From NCBI RefSeq assembly GCF_042453785.1, contig NC_091673.1, forward strand, positions 813,501 to 877,500: DNA of 64,000 nt. Direction: 5' to 3'. The notes under the pieces are model-generated. The model saw nothing but the letters and a program-made list of their open reading frames with translations, searched no databases and was not told where the DNA came from. Both the position numbers and the translations under genes were made by a program. This DNA comes from Malus domestica. Taxonomy: Eukaryota > Streptophyta > Magnoliopsida > Rosales > Rosaceae. Shown here one piece after another: positions 36,073-46,218 of the stretch; within the stretch, counting starts at the first letter, position 1, and the number at the start of each line of letters is the position of its first letter.

Positions 36073-37556
36073 GTTAGAAAAAATTATTATTTAGATTTAT
36101 TTTATTGTTTGGTATTTTGAGCTTAGTCCGTTAGTATTAGGGTTTCGTTTTCTTGTCTATTAGGGTTAAGTTAGTTATATATATATATGGTACTTTGTAA
36201 CTCTATAGAATAATAAGTCATTCACAATGTAGTCTCTTGGAGTTTTGTAGTCGTTTTGGCATTCTTGTTTGTTTAATAATTTTCCTACTATTTTGTAGTC
36301 TTGTTCGTCGCACACTCTGATATTCAACTTGATATGCAGGTTTGATTCTTTGGGATCAGTCTGCTTTGGTTTGGTATCAATTTGTTGGCTGAAAATTGTT
36401 TGGTTTCATTTCGAATCTTGATTAGGCTTCCGCTTATGTTCGATCTGGTGAATGCATGTTTGTTTTCTGTCTTCATTTGGAATCGATTTGTTTGTCTTTA
36501 TTGTCTCCGTTGTTCCTTTACTTTAGTTGTCAGATAATAGTTTGGAAAAAGAAAATATCAGGAACTGAAATAGCTGTCAACCGCGCCGTAGTCTGAAGAT
36601 TGAACTCGTGAAACGAGATCGCATTGACCCGCCCACACTACACGTACCGCACCACCTGCTTTGCCTGCCCACCAGTCGCGACACCACCTTCATCAGCACC
36701 CTATCCGTTTTCTACACCCGGCCGCAATTGTATCCGCACCAACTCGTTCTGCAATGTGCAATGGAATTGATTGCTGCATTGTTTTACGTGATCAGGAGAA
36801 GACCCCAGGTAAAAAGAAAAGAAAAGAAAAGGAAAGGGAAAAAAAAGTACAAAAAAAAAAAAAGGAAAAGTAAATTCGTTGACCTATAATGAGGATTGTT
36901 TTGTTGGGTCATTTGTTGCGTGCACAAGAGTTCTGTTGGAACAATGATCACTCGAGTGCTTGGACTGGTGATCACTCGAGTGACGTTGTGGACAGAGTAA
37001 ATTTGATTTTTTGTTTGTTTGTTCGGAAGTTGGAATTTGCACTGGCATGGAAATTTTGCACTGCCACTGGCATGGAATCTTGCATTGGCACTGGCATGAA
37101 ATCTTGCACTGGCATTGACATTGAAATCTTGCACTTGCACCAGTGAAGTTTCGTATTGAAATTGGCATTGGAAATTAGCATAATGGAGCTTGCATCCGCA
37201 TTTACTTGTTGACAAACTCATGTCGTGTACCGCATGAGTTTGATGAAGGTGTTGGAAAATATTAACTCATGTCGTGTACCACATGAGTTTGATGAAGGTG
37301 TTGGAAAATATTATTATTTAGATTTATTTTAATGTTTGGTATTTTGGGCTTAGCCCGTTATTATTAGAGTTTCGTTTCCTTGCCTATTAGGGTTATGTTA
37401 GTTTTCTATATATATGGTATTTTGTAACTCTATAGAATAGTAAGTCATTCACAATGTGGTTTCTTAGAGTTTTGTAGCCGTTTTGGCATTCTTATTTGTT
37501 TAATAATATTCCTACTATTTTATAGTTATATTCGTCGCAAATTCTGATATTCAACT
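36073..37556 (+). mobile_element. TRIM-type LTR retrotransposon (copy B), in an SOS1 intron
   Basis: LTRs are 36073-36329 (257 bp) and 37299-37556 (258 bp), diverged at many sites. A 5-bp target duplication CAAGG lies at 36068-36072 and 37557-37561. LTR ends GATATTCAACT and starts TGTTGGAAAATATTA are shared with copy A (21467-23037), as are the TTTGATTCTT interior start and the CATGTCGTGTACCGCATGAG block before the 3' LTR. The 5' LTR start has lost a base, and the primer-binding site is eroded (TTGATATGCAGG). The interior of about 970 bp has no gag or pol. Orientation is opposite to the SOS1 gene. It is older than copy A, judged by LTR divergence. Confidence 0.9.
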
Positions 37557-39273
37557 CAAGGTACTAATGAAATATTGCGAGAGTGCCACACCAACAAGGT
37601 ATAAAAGTTAAATTTTGCTTTGCATAAACAAAAGTTTGTAAATAACAATAACTTGCCTTCACTTCACTGACAGTGAAAGTGACAACGCTACAGCCCCTCG
37701 TAGACCTGACCATATAAGGATTATAGCCTCTTTCCAGTCCAAACCATAGCCAAAATACCGGAGAAGGGGAAATGAAACTGCAACAACTATGAACCGGGAA
37801 ACTTGAACGTAAACATAGAGAAGAATGAGGTAGAACCAAGATTTTCCTGAAACAAAAACGATTAGTTACAGGGAAACAAGTTGAATAAATATCTGCAAGA
37901 ACATATACATGAAAAATAAATATTTAAAAGGTACACGGCGGGAAACAACAAAAATATGCAGTAGTGTTAAGCTTGACTGTTCGGCCTTTGTACTTTGGAA
38001 GATTCCGCACCTGATCGGCCTGTGTTTGTGTGTGCGCGTGTGCGTATGCATAATTATGACTAAGCAAGTGACATATATTTATGAATACATAAATGCATAT
38101 CTATATGTTTGAAAAGTAAGGATTACCATGATCAAAAACATTTTCACCGCTAAGAACACCTTCAGCTATAACAACTCCACTGAAAAACAAAACAAAAACA
38201 GAAAATGTGTTTTAATGGATGTAAATCATGATCAAGCAAATGGTACAGTAAGTTAGTTCTGTTCTCCCTTTAATTATTGTCACGAAACAAAACGCAATTA
38301 AAGAGTGCTCGATTATGCACTTACCTCAAGATGAAAATTAAGGTATTAGCAATATAAGCAACCATTTCCCTGCGCAATATTCATAGAGTACGAGCAATTA
38401 AAATTTCAATCGAGAGTAGATTCAAGAGGCATTTTTCATCAAACAATTCACATATTTGCTGTATCTTTCGGTTTAAGAGATTATTAACAATAGGATGAAT
38501 TTACTCATGAATTGGACCTTTGTTTAAACAAACAGACTGCCTTTAGTTTAACGTGATAACCACAACCACAAGATATACCAGAAATGATGTAAACTTTGTT
38601 GGCTTTCACCCTTAAAAGCTGTCCTTGCAACTCCAGCGTAAAACCTGTCCACAGATTATAACATTAGGATAAATGTATTCTCCAGTGTGTAACGAGATCT
38701 TATTGGGAAATTCAGCTTACATTCCTAAAGTCATCACCGTCAAGACACCAGACACGTCCGCACCCTCTTGAGCCTGTGGCACCCGAATTAAATGTCTCAG
38801 TTTTTTCATACAGAAAACAGGCAACTAATCACCAAAATTTTCCAGATAAGTGAAATGCATTATAATATGCTAACTGGAATGCATATCAACCGTCTTTACG
38901 CTAGAAAAAAATCATATGAAACAGTTTATTGTTGACAATCATTGGTTATTTTTCGGAAAGAACGGACATAAATTTGGAAAGGATGATACATGCAAGTGGC
39001 CAACTCCCCAGTCATGTTGGAAATTATAATATAAAATATTGTAATATATAATTTTAATAATTAAATGAAAAATAGTGTTAACCATATTTTTTAGAAAGGT
39101 TATGTTATTTAGATGCATTCCCTTATCAAATGATGTATATATAGATGAAAAATTACATCTCTTTAACAAGAAGTACTTGGGTGCTATATAAACCCATGAA
39201 ACCATTGGTATTAGATGATAGAAAATTAGAGTTAATTTTTACTCTTGAGAAATAGGGTTTCCCCACTTTGTTT

Positions 39274-42200
39274 TGTTGAAAAGACAATAAAATATGTTAA
39301 AGGTTCTCTACTCCCACGCTGGACAGAAGGCATATGGACAGAAGGAATAAGATCATTCTTTCACAGCTAAGTTAGCATGTGTGTTGCACTATTAACGTGG
39401 ACAGCAAGGCCACTGCATGTGGTTACTGACAGCTTCAACAAAAACAGCATGGGTGCCTCTTTCTTTCCTTTGTTTATTACATGCGTCTGTAATTATCTTG
39501 TATATATGTTCTGCTGCCATTACAGCAGTTGTAGGAATTCAAAATATATTTTTCACATGGTATCAAGAGCTAGGCCAAAACCCTAGTCCTATTTTCTTCT
39601 GTTATTTCTCTTTGACTGCTGTTCATCACAAGCAGCGCGTTTTTTTTTTCCTTTCCATTGATATTAACAATGGCCGATGATCGAACTTCGAGCGAAAGCA
39701 AGCCTGATGCTTCCAATCCATTGTTCATTCATCATTCAGACCACCCAGCTATGGTGCTGGTCTCGAAACCCCTTAATGGGGACAACTATTCCACCTGGTC
39801 CCGAGCCATGAAGATTTCCTTGAGTGCTAAAAACAAGATTGTTTTTGTTGATGGCACTGTTCCACAACCGTCAGCAAAAACCCAGCCGAACGATCATGCT
39901 GCATGGAAGAGATGCAACGACATGATTGTTGCCTGGATCATCAACTCAATCGATTCAGATATTTCAGACAGCATTCTCTACATGACTAGCGCTCATGAGA
40001 TTTGGGACGAATTGGAAGAGCGCTACTCCCAAAGCAATGCTCCTCGGATTTTTCAATTGCAGCGGGATATTTCGTGTCTTTCTCAAGATCAACTCTCTAT
40101 TGCAGCCTATTATACCAAGTTGAAGAGTCTGTGGGACGAGTTGTCTTCTTACAGTGATTCATCTTCATGCACATGCGGTGCTCAAAATGAAAGGAACAGG
40201 TTGATGCAGTTTCTTATGGGACTCAATGATTCATATAGTGCTATTCGAGGACAAATCCTCTTGATGAATCCCTTGCCTACTGTACGTCAAGCTTACTCCT
40301 CAATATCACAAGAGGAGAAACAACGCTCTTTGAGCCTTTCTCGCACCACCACTGCAACAGCAGCCATGGCAGTTCGCCAGGGCCACCACTCCAAGTCCGC
40401 AGGTTCCTCCACTCGAAAACCCATGCATTGTACGCATTGCGATCAAGATTACCACACTATTGATACTTGCTACCAGTTGCATGGGTACCCACCTGGGCAT
40501 CGTCTTCATAAGACCAACAAATCCAATCCACGTGGTGGGAATCGCTCCAAGCGAGACACTGGCTCTTCGTCAGCCAACATAGTTTCCTCAGAAGGACCTT
40601 CTATACAAGAAATGCAGTCCGTGATGTCAGGTTTATCAGATTCTCAGTTTCAGCAAATTCTCAGTATCATGAATGGGAAGGATGTATCCGCTACCCCTCA
40701 AGCCAATGCTACCACCCTTACCAAAGGTTTGTCAAAAAATCATTCGCATCTCCATCGATGGATCATCGATAGTGGTGCGACAGACCACATCACCTCTTCA
40801 CCGAAACTGCTTACTAATGGTGTGAAAAATGATAATATGTTGCCAGTTTTATTGCCAAGTGGAGAACAAGCACCTATTGCATTAACCGGAGATTTATCTT
40901 TGAATTCTACCTTCTTACTCCGAGATGTGTTGTGTGTGCCTACTTTTAATGTAGATTTGATGTCAGTGAGTCGAATTACTGGAGGATTAAATTGTTCCGT
41001 CACTTTTTTTTCCACTTGGTGTATTTTGCAGGATCTGACCACGAAGAGAACGATTGGTTTGGGTAAGCAGCGAGGAGGACTTTACTATTTGGTGGCGTTG
41101 GCTCCTGTCCAAGATGGCACTTCGAGACGTTTCTGTAACATGGTCCTATCACCTACAGAGTTGTGGCATCGTCGTTTAGGTCATTTGTCATCATCTAGAT
41201 TAGATTTCATGTCCAAAACTATGTTACACTTTCCTTTCCAGTCAAATAATGCTTGTGATGTTTGTCCATTAGCCAAGCAAAGTCGTTTACCTTTTGGTGT
41301 TAGTACCATTGCAACCCAGAAACCCTTTGCTTTAATTCACTGTGATATTTGGGGTCCTTATAAAATTGCCTCCACTTGTGGCGCCAAATATTTTTTAACC
41401 ATAGTCGATGATTATTCTCGTTTCACATGGATCTTTCTTATGCAACACAAAAATGAGACTCAACATCTCCTTAAGAATTTTTTCTCTTATGTTCGTACTC
41501 AATTTGATACACTTGTTTGTCAAATCCGTGTTGACAATGGAGGTGAATTTTTTTCCCTTCGTGATTTTTTCCAAGAACACGGTGTCGTATACCAACACTC
41601 TTGTGTTTATACGCCCCAACAAAATGGGGTTGTAGAACGCAAGCATCGTCACATTCTTGAGACAGCACGTAGTTTGCGTTTCCAAGCCCACCTACCACTT
41701 CGTTTTTGGGGTGAATGTGTGCTCACGGCCGTCCACCTTATTAATCGTCTTCCTACCAAAATTCTTTCCAACACTACACCTTTTGCACGTCTCTATTCCA
41801 AATCACCCACCTATTCCCACCTACGAGTCTTTGGATGTCTTGCCTATGCCACCAACACTCACGTTTCTCATAAGTTTGCTCCCCGTGCCCATAAGTGTGT
41901 TTTTCTAGGATATCCTGTTGGTCAAAAAGCCTATAAGCTTTACGACCTCACCACCCATAAGTTTATTACCAGTCGTGATGTCATTTTCCACGAACATATT
42001 TTCCCTTACCAAAATCACTCCACCTCCGATGACCAACTTCCCCTTCCCGGACCTGTCTTACCTCAACCCCTTCCTGACTACACTGTTCTCTCTACAACTC
42101 CTTCCGCGTCCACCATTTCTCCCGTGTTACCTGTTGAGTCTTCTACTCGTCCACCTACAGAGTCCGATGCTCCAACTCTCTCAGTCCCTGCTACTGCCAT

Positions 42201-44277
42201 AACAGCGCTCCCAGCGCCCGTACCCCCCGCACCTTCTGTGCCTGTGCTTCGTCGCTCTGACCGACGCTCTACTCCTCCAACTCGCTTCAGTGATTATGTT
42301 TGCCCTACTTTGCCTTCTTCCCAACCAATCGATTCTTACTCTTCGTCGCCAGGTCCTACCACCGGTACCAGGTATCCTCTCGCTAATTTCCTCACTTATC
42401 ATCGTTTCTCACCCCAACAACAATCTTTCCTTGCTTCTATTAGTCAGCAGGTTGAACCCCACACTTATGCTCAGGCTGCCCTTCATCCCCATTGGCAAGC
42501 TGCCATGGACTCTGAATTGCATGCTTTGGAGGACACTAATACTTGGACAGTCACTACTCTCCCTGCCGGGAAAACTCCCATTGGTTGTCGTTGGGTGTAT
42601 AAGATCAAACATCGTTCTGATGGTTCTATTGAACGTTATAAAGCTCGCCTCGTCGCCAAGGGTTACACTCAACTTGAAGGTGTTGATTATCACGATACCT
42701 TCTCACCTACTGCTAAGATGGTCACTGTTCGTTGTTTATTAGCCCTAGCTGCTGCCCGTACTTGGTCTCTTCACCAACTTGATGTCCACAACGCTTTTCT
42801 TCATGGTGATCTCCATGAAGAACTCTATATGACCCTACCTCCTGGTCTTCGGCGACAGGGGGAGAATCTCGTGTGTCGCCTTAATAAATCCCTTTATGGC
42901 TTGAAGCAAGCTTCCCGGCAATGGTTTGCAAAGTTTTCAGAAGCAATTAAATCCGCTGGTTATATTCAATCAAAGGCAGATTATTCTTTATTTACGAGGC
43001 AGCAAGGGCAATCCTTTATAGCCCTTCTGATCTATGTTGACGATATCTTAATCACCGGCAATGATCCTGAAGGAATTAATGCTCTTAAAAGGTTTCTTCA
43101 TGGTCACTTCAAAATCAAGGATCTTGGTAACTTAAAGTACTTTCTAGGAATAGAGGTTTCACAGTCAAAGAAAGGGATTTTTATTTCTCAGCGAAAATAC
43201 GCTTTAGAAATTTTGAAAGATAGTGGTCTTTTGGGAGCTCGCCCAGTGGAGTTTCCTATGGAGCAGAATACTAAACTCTCTAACACTGGTGAGTTGCTTA
43301 AAGATCCGGCAAAGTATAGAAGGTTGGTTGGTCGATTGATCTATTTAACCATTACAAGGCCGGACATCACTTATCCCGTGCATGTGTTAAGTCGATTCAT
43401 GCATGAACCACGACAACCGCACATGGAAGCAGCCCTCCGAATTCTGAAATACTTGAAGAGTACGCCTGGACAAGGTTTGTTTTTCTCTTCTCAAAACAAC
43501 TTGAACTTAAGCGCATATTGCGATTCAGATTGGGCGGGATGTCCTACAACACGAAGGTCAACTACAGGTTATTGCGTTTTTTTGGGCTCTTCTTTGATCT
43601 CTTGGAGGTCAAAGAGACAAAAGACCATTTCTTTATCATCCGCAGAGGCCGAATACAGAGCCATGACTGGAACTTGTTGTGAACTGTCATGGCTTCGATA
43701 TCTTCTAAGGGATTTAGGTTTGCTTCATCCAAAACCGGTCTTGCTGCATTGCGACAACAAAGCAGCGCTCCATATTGCTGCTAACCCAGTCTTTCATGAA
43801 CGAACTAGACATATAGAGATTGATTGTCATTTTATTCGAGACAAGATACAAGATGGTTCAGTCATCACAAGGTACATTCCTTCTTCAAACCAGCTTGCAG
43901 ATGTGTTCACAAAGGCATTAGGAAAGGAGGCTTTCTCATCCATCATATGCAAGTTGGGAGTACTCGATGTACACTCTCCAACTTGAGGGGGAGTGTTGAA
44001 AAGACAATAAAATATGTTAAAGGTTCTCTACTCCCACGCTGGACAGAAGGCATATGGACAGAAGGAATAAGATCATTCTTTCACAGCTAAGTTAGCATGT
44101 GTGTTGCACTATTAACGTGGACAGCAAGGCCACTGCATGTGGTTACTGACAGCTTCAACAAAAACAGCATGGGTGCCTCTTTCTTTCCTTTGTTTATTAC
44201 ATGCGTCTGTAATTATCTTGTATATATGTTCTGCTGCCATTACAGCAGTTGTAGGAATTCAAAATATATTTTTCACA
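39274..44277 (+). mobile_element. Complete Ty1/copia LTR retrotransposon in an SOS1 intron
   Basis: LTRs of 284 bp each, 39274-39557 and 43994-44277, begin TGTTGAAAAGACAATAAAAT and end TTTTTCACA. I see no difference between them by eye. Target duplication TGTTT lies at 39269-39273 and 44278-44282. The primer-binding site TGGTATCAAGAGC starts at 39558; the polypurine tract GAGGGGGAG abuts the 3' LTR. One open polyprotein gene fills the interior. Equal, apparently identical LTRs and an intact frame indicate a recent insertion that may still be competent. It lies antisense within the intron between SOS1 exons 7 and 8. Confidence 0.97.
39670..43986 (+). CDS. Copia Gag-Pol polyprotein, intact
   Basis: A single frame of 1438 aa from ATG 39670. 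Domain order is Gag (UBN2-like, about 30-230), CCHC zinc knuckle (CTHCDQDYHTIDTC, about 254-267), aspartic protease (WIIDSGATDHI, catalytic Asp 367), and integrase. Integrase shows an HHCC finger from WHRRLGH at about 499 and DDE-core pieces CDIWGPY, VDNGGEF and NGVVERKH. Next come reverse transcriptase (CRWVYKIKH, LDVHNAFLHGDL, and YVDD at 1122-1125) and RNase H (SWRSKRQKTISLSSAEAEYR, ending ADVFTKALG). Integrase before reverse transcriptase defines Ty1/copia. Gag and Pol are in one frame, so their ratio must be set by another route, such as splicing or processing. I saw no premature stop. Confidence 0.97.
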   Translation: MADDRTSSESKPDASNPLFIHHSDHPAMVLVSKPLNGDNYSTWSRAMKISLSAKNKIVFVDGTVPQPSAKTQPNDHAAWKRCNDMIVAWIINSIDSDISDSILYMTSAHEIWDELEERYSQSNAPRIFQLQRDISCLSQDQLSIAAYYTKLKSLWDELSSYSDSSSCTCGAQNERNRLMQFLMGLNDSYSAIRGQILLMNPLPTVRQAYSSISQEEKQRSLSLSRTTTATAAMAVRQGHHSKSAGSSTRKPMHCTHCDQDYHTIDTCYQLHGYPPGHRLHKTNKSNPRGGNRSKRDTGSSSANIVSSEGPSIQEMQSVMSGLSDSQFQQILSIMNGKDVSATPQANATTLTKGLSKNHSHLHRWIIDSGATDHITSSPKLLTNGVKNDNMLPVLLPSGEQAPIALTGDLSLNSTFLLRDVLCVPTFNVDLMSVSRITGGLNCSVTFFSTWCILQDLTTKRTIGLGKQRGGLYYLVALAPVQDGTSRRFCNMVLSPTELWHRRLGHLSSSRLDFMSKTMLHFPFQSNNACDVCPLAKQSRLPFGVSTIATQKPFALIHCDIWGPYKIASTCGAKYFLTIVDDYSRFTWIFLMQHKNETQHLLKNFFSYVRTQFDTLVCQIRVDNGGEFFSLRDFFQEHGVVYQHSCVYTPQQNGVVERKHRHILETARSLRFQAHLPLRFWGECVLTAVHLINRLPTKILSNTTPFARLYSKSPTYSHLRVFGCLAYATNTHVSHKFAPRAHKCVFLGYPVGQKAYKLYDLTTHKFITSRDVIFHEHIFPYQNHSTSDDQLPLPGPVLPQPLPDYTVLSTTPSASTISPVLPVESSTRPPTESDAPTLSVPATAITALPAPVPPAPSVPVLRRSDRRSTPPTRFSDYVCPTLPSSQPIDSYSSSPGPTTGTRYPLANFLTYHRFSPQQQSFLASISQQVEPHTYAQAALHPHWQAAMDSELHALEDTNTWTVTTLPAGKTPIGCRWVYKIKHRSDGSIERYKARLVAKGYTQLEGVDYHDTFSPTAKMVTVRCLLALAAARTWSLHQLDVHNAFLHGDLHEELYMTLPPGLRRQGENLVCRLNKSLYGLKQASRQWFAKFSEAIKSAGYIQSKADYSLFTRQQGQSFIALLIYVDDILITGNDPEGINALKRFLHGHFKIKDLGNLKYFLGIEVSQSKKGIFISQRKYALEILKDSGLLGARPVEFPMEQNTKLSNTGELLKDPAKYRRLVGRLIYLTITRPDITYPVHVLSRFMHEPRQPHMEAALRILKYLKSTPGQGLFFSSQNNLNLSAYCDSDWAGCPTTRRSTTGYCVFLGSSLISWRSKRQKTISLSSAEAEYRAMTGTCCELSWLRYLLRDLGLLHPKPVLLHCDNKAALHIAANPVFHERTRHIEIDCHFIRDKIQDGSVITRYIPSSNQLADVFTKALGKEAFSSIICKLGVLDVHSPT

Positions 44278-46065
44278 TGTTTCTCTCATGCTTTGTGTGT
44301 CAAATTCCGAGTTGTGTCTTGAGAGTACGGAATATATAAAGTTCTTCAGAGTCCGAAGATTGAAGTGTTTTGACTTCGGATTATAAATTGTTGAATCATA
44401 GGAGATGGAAGCCTACCGAACTACAAACACAAGAGTATAGGCGAAATTATGTCTTTAGGACATTGCATTTATGCAAGCCTCAATCTTCAAGTTTGTCTGT
44501 TTTTCTAACTTTATCTCTAGTTGTTTATATTAATCTTGTATACAATTGATGTTGTTATTTTCTTTATGATTATTATCATTGGAATTTTCGTGTTATTTTC
44601 ATATTTTCTAATAAGTCACACGTAAAAGTAACTGCAGAACTATCACTAGCATTTCTACTACAGGTTCAATCGTAAGACTTCTGGACCAGTTCATATGTAT
44701 CTATTGACATGCCAAAAAGCAATTTGGAATTATGATCATCTGAACTTAACAATGAAGCATCCAATTTTGAAAAGGAACATACAGTGAAGTAAGCAACATA
44801 GCTGACAGCAAGTGTTAGTGTGATCTCTATCACGGTGTCATTGAAAATAAACCCGAGCCAGAGTACAGATACTATGCCAAAAGCAAGACCAATGCCTACA
44901 CTGGAACAATAAAAGAGTTATTTATGCGAGACAAAGCTGCCATCTCTGCTCAAAGAAATGTGTGACACATACGCTCCAAATGTGACTTGAGATAGAAATT
45001 TAATTATGGCGGCCCAGTCATAGCTCTTTCCAAGGACCATCTGATAAAATAGCTGGTACACCACAATTGCTGTCCTGGACGAAATTAAACACATTCAGAT
45101 TAGAGAAGATATGAAAGGCATAATTACACAAAGGTTGTAAATCTATATCCATTGTTCAACAACAACAAAGTCTTTTCCTAGTAAGTGAGGTCGGCTAAAA
45201 ATCTATACCCATCATTCATCAAGGATTCTCCTTCAATTATCGTACTCAGCTTTTTGCTAGCACCAAGCTCTTTTAACAGAGCAACAACAGCCACAGGATC
45301 AGTGGCGCTAAGAAGCCCCCCAAGCAACAGTGATGTTTTCCAACTCCAGTCATAAGGGAAAGTGAGCTGCAGTTGTATATGACAATATAATTATATAACT
45401 CCAACATATAGTCTAATTAGCAAAGTTTAGGATACCTTCAAAGCAGATCCAAGGACAAAGGTTGATATTAGAACACCCGGACCAGCTAGTATCATCATTT
45501 GTACTATACACCTCTGCAATTAAGATAGAAAAATCTGCCGGTTCATTTCATACCTCACGTATATAAGTTTCCGACTTTCCATGATCGTGAATATGCAGAA
45601 CAACAACGCGATAAAAGAAGAACAAAATAAAAAACTATATAAGTGACCTTTATTTGGTGCACCTCCATAGAAAACTAGAAAAACAGCCAAAAGAAGATCA
45701 GGATCAATATTTGCCCCTGCACCACAGCAGAAAGCCCTCCAAGTCAAAAACAACACAAGGATGCAAAGCCTATAACCGCGTTGCGCTTGCTATTTCAGCA
45801 AACATGTAAAGCTGGAACTTACAAATTCGAATTCCGGCTCCAATCCTCCTCATTTGATGATGTGTGCCATATTCTGCATGTTTATCAACCATTAATTATC
45901 AACCATATATGATGTGACATGTGTGTTATTTAACTCGTTACTTTCTAGCTGACTTTTTTGACAACAAACAAAGAAAAAGTTGTATATTTAATTGAATTTT
46001 TTAATACATGGGTCCCATTAACAACCAATAGAATAAAAATGACAATTAATTTTGGTTATTTTTTA

Positions 46066-46218
46066 GGGAACTTTAACGAAAAACTTTCAGTACTATTTAT
46101 TTTAACGAAAAACCACAATTTTACACTAAAAAGTCAATCATGATACTATTCACTTTAGCCTTTATTTTGTCATTATCGTTAAAACTCAAAGTTATCAAGC
46201 CATTATCATTAATTTTCC
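46066..46218 (+). mobile_element. Apple-type TTAACG MITE, copy 2
   Basis: It begins GGGAACTTTAACGAAAAACT, contains ACACTAAAAAGTCAATC and ATCGTTAAAACTCAAAG, and ends ATTAATTTTCC. The ends are an imperfect inverted repeat. It closely matches 50321-50472 and 61285-61437. Confidence 0.85.

Noticed and set aside
36608-37221. Repetitive frames (CKISCQCQ-type) inside TRIM B
   Set aside because: Products of GCACTGGCATG-type tandem repeats, not a protein family.
41395-42742. Several open frames on both strands inside the copia interior
   Set aside because: All overlap the intact Gag-Pol frame and carry no domain; shadows.
44630-44700. Short similarity of GCAGAACTATCACTAG to part of SOS1 exon 13
   Set aside because: Only about 15 bases match and no reading frame continues; not enough for an exon duplication.
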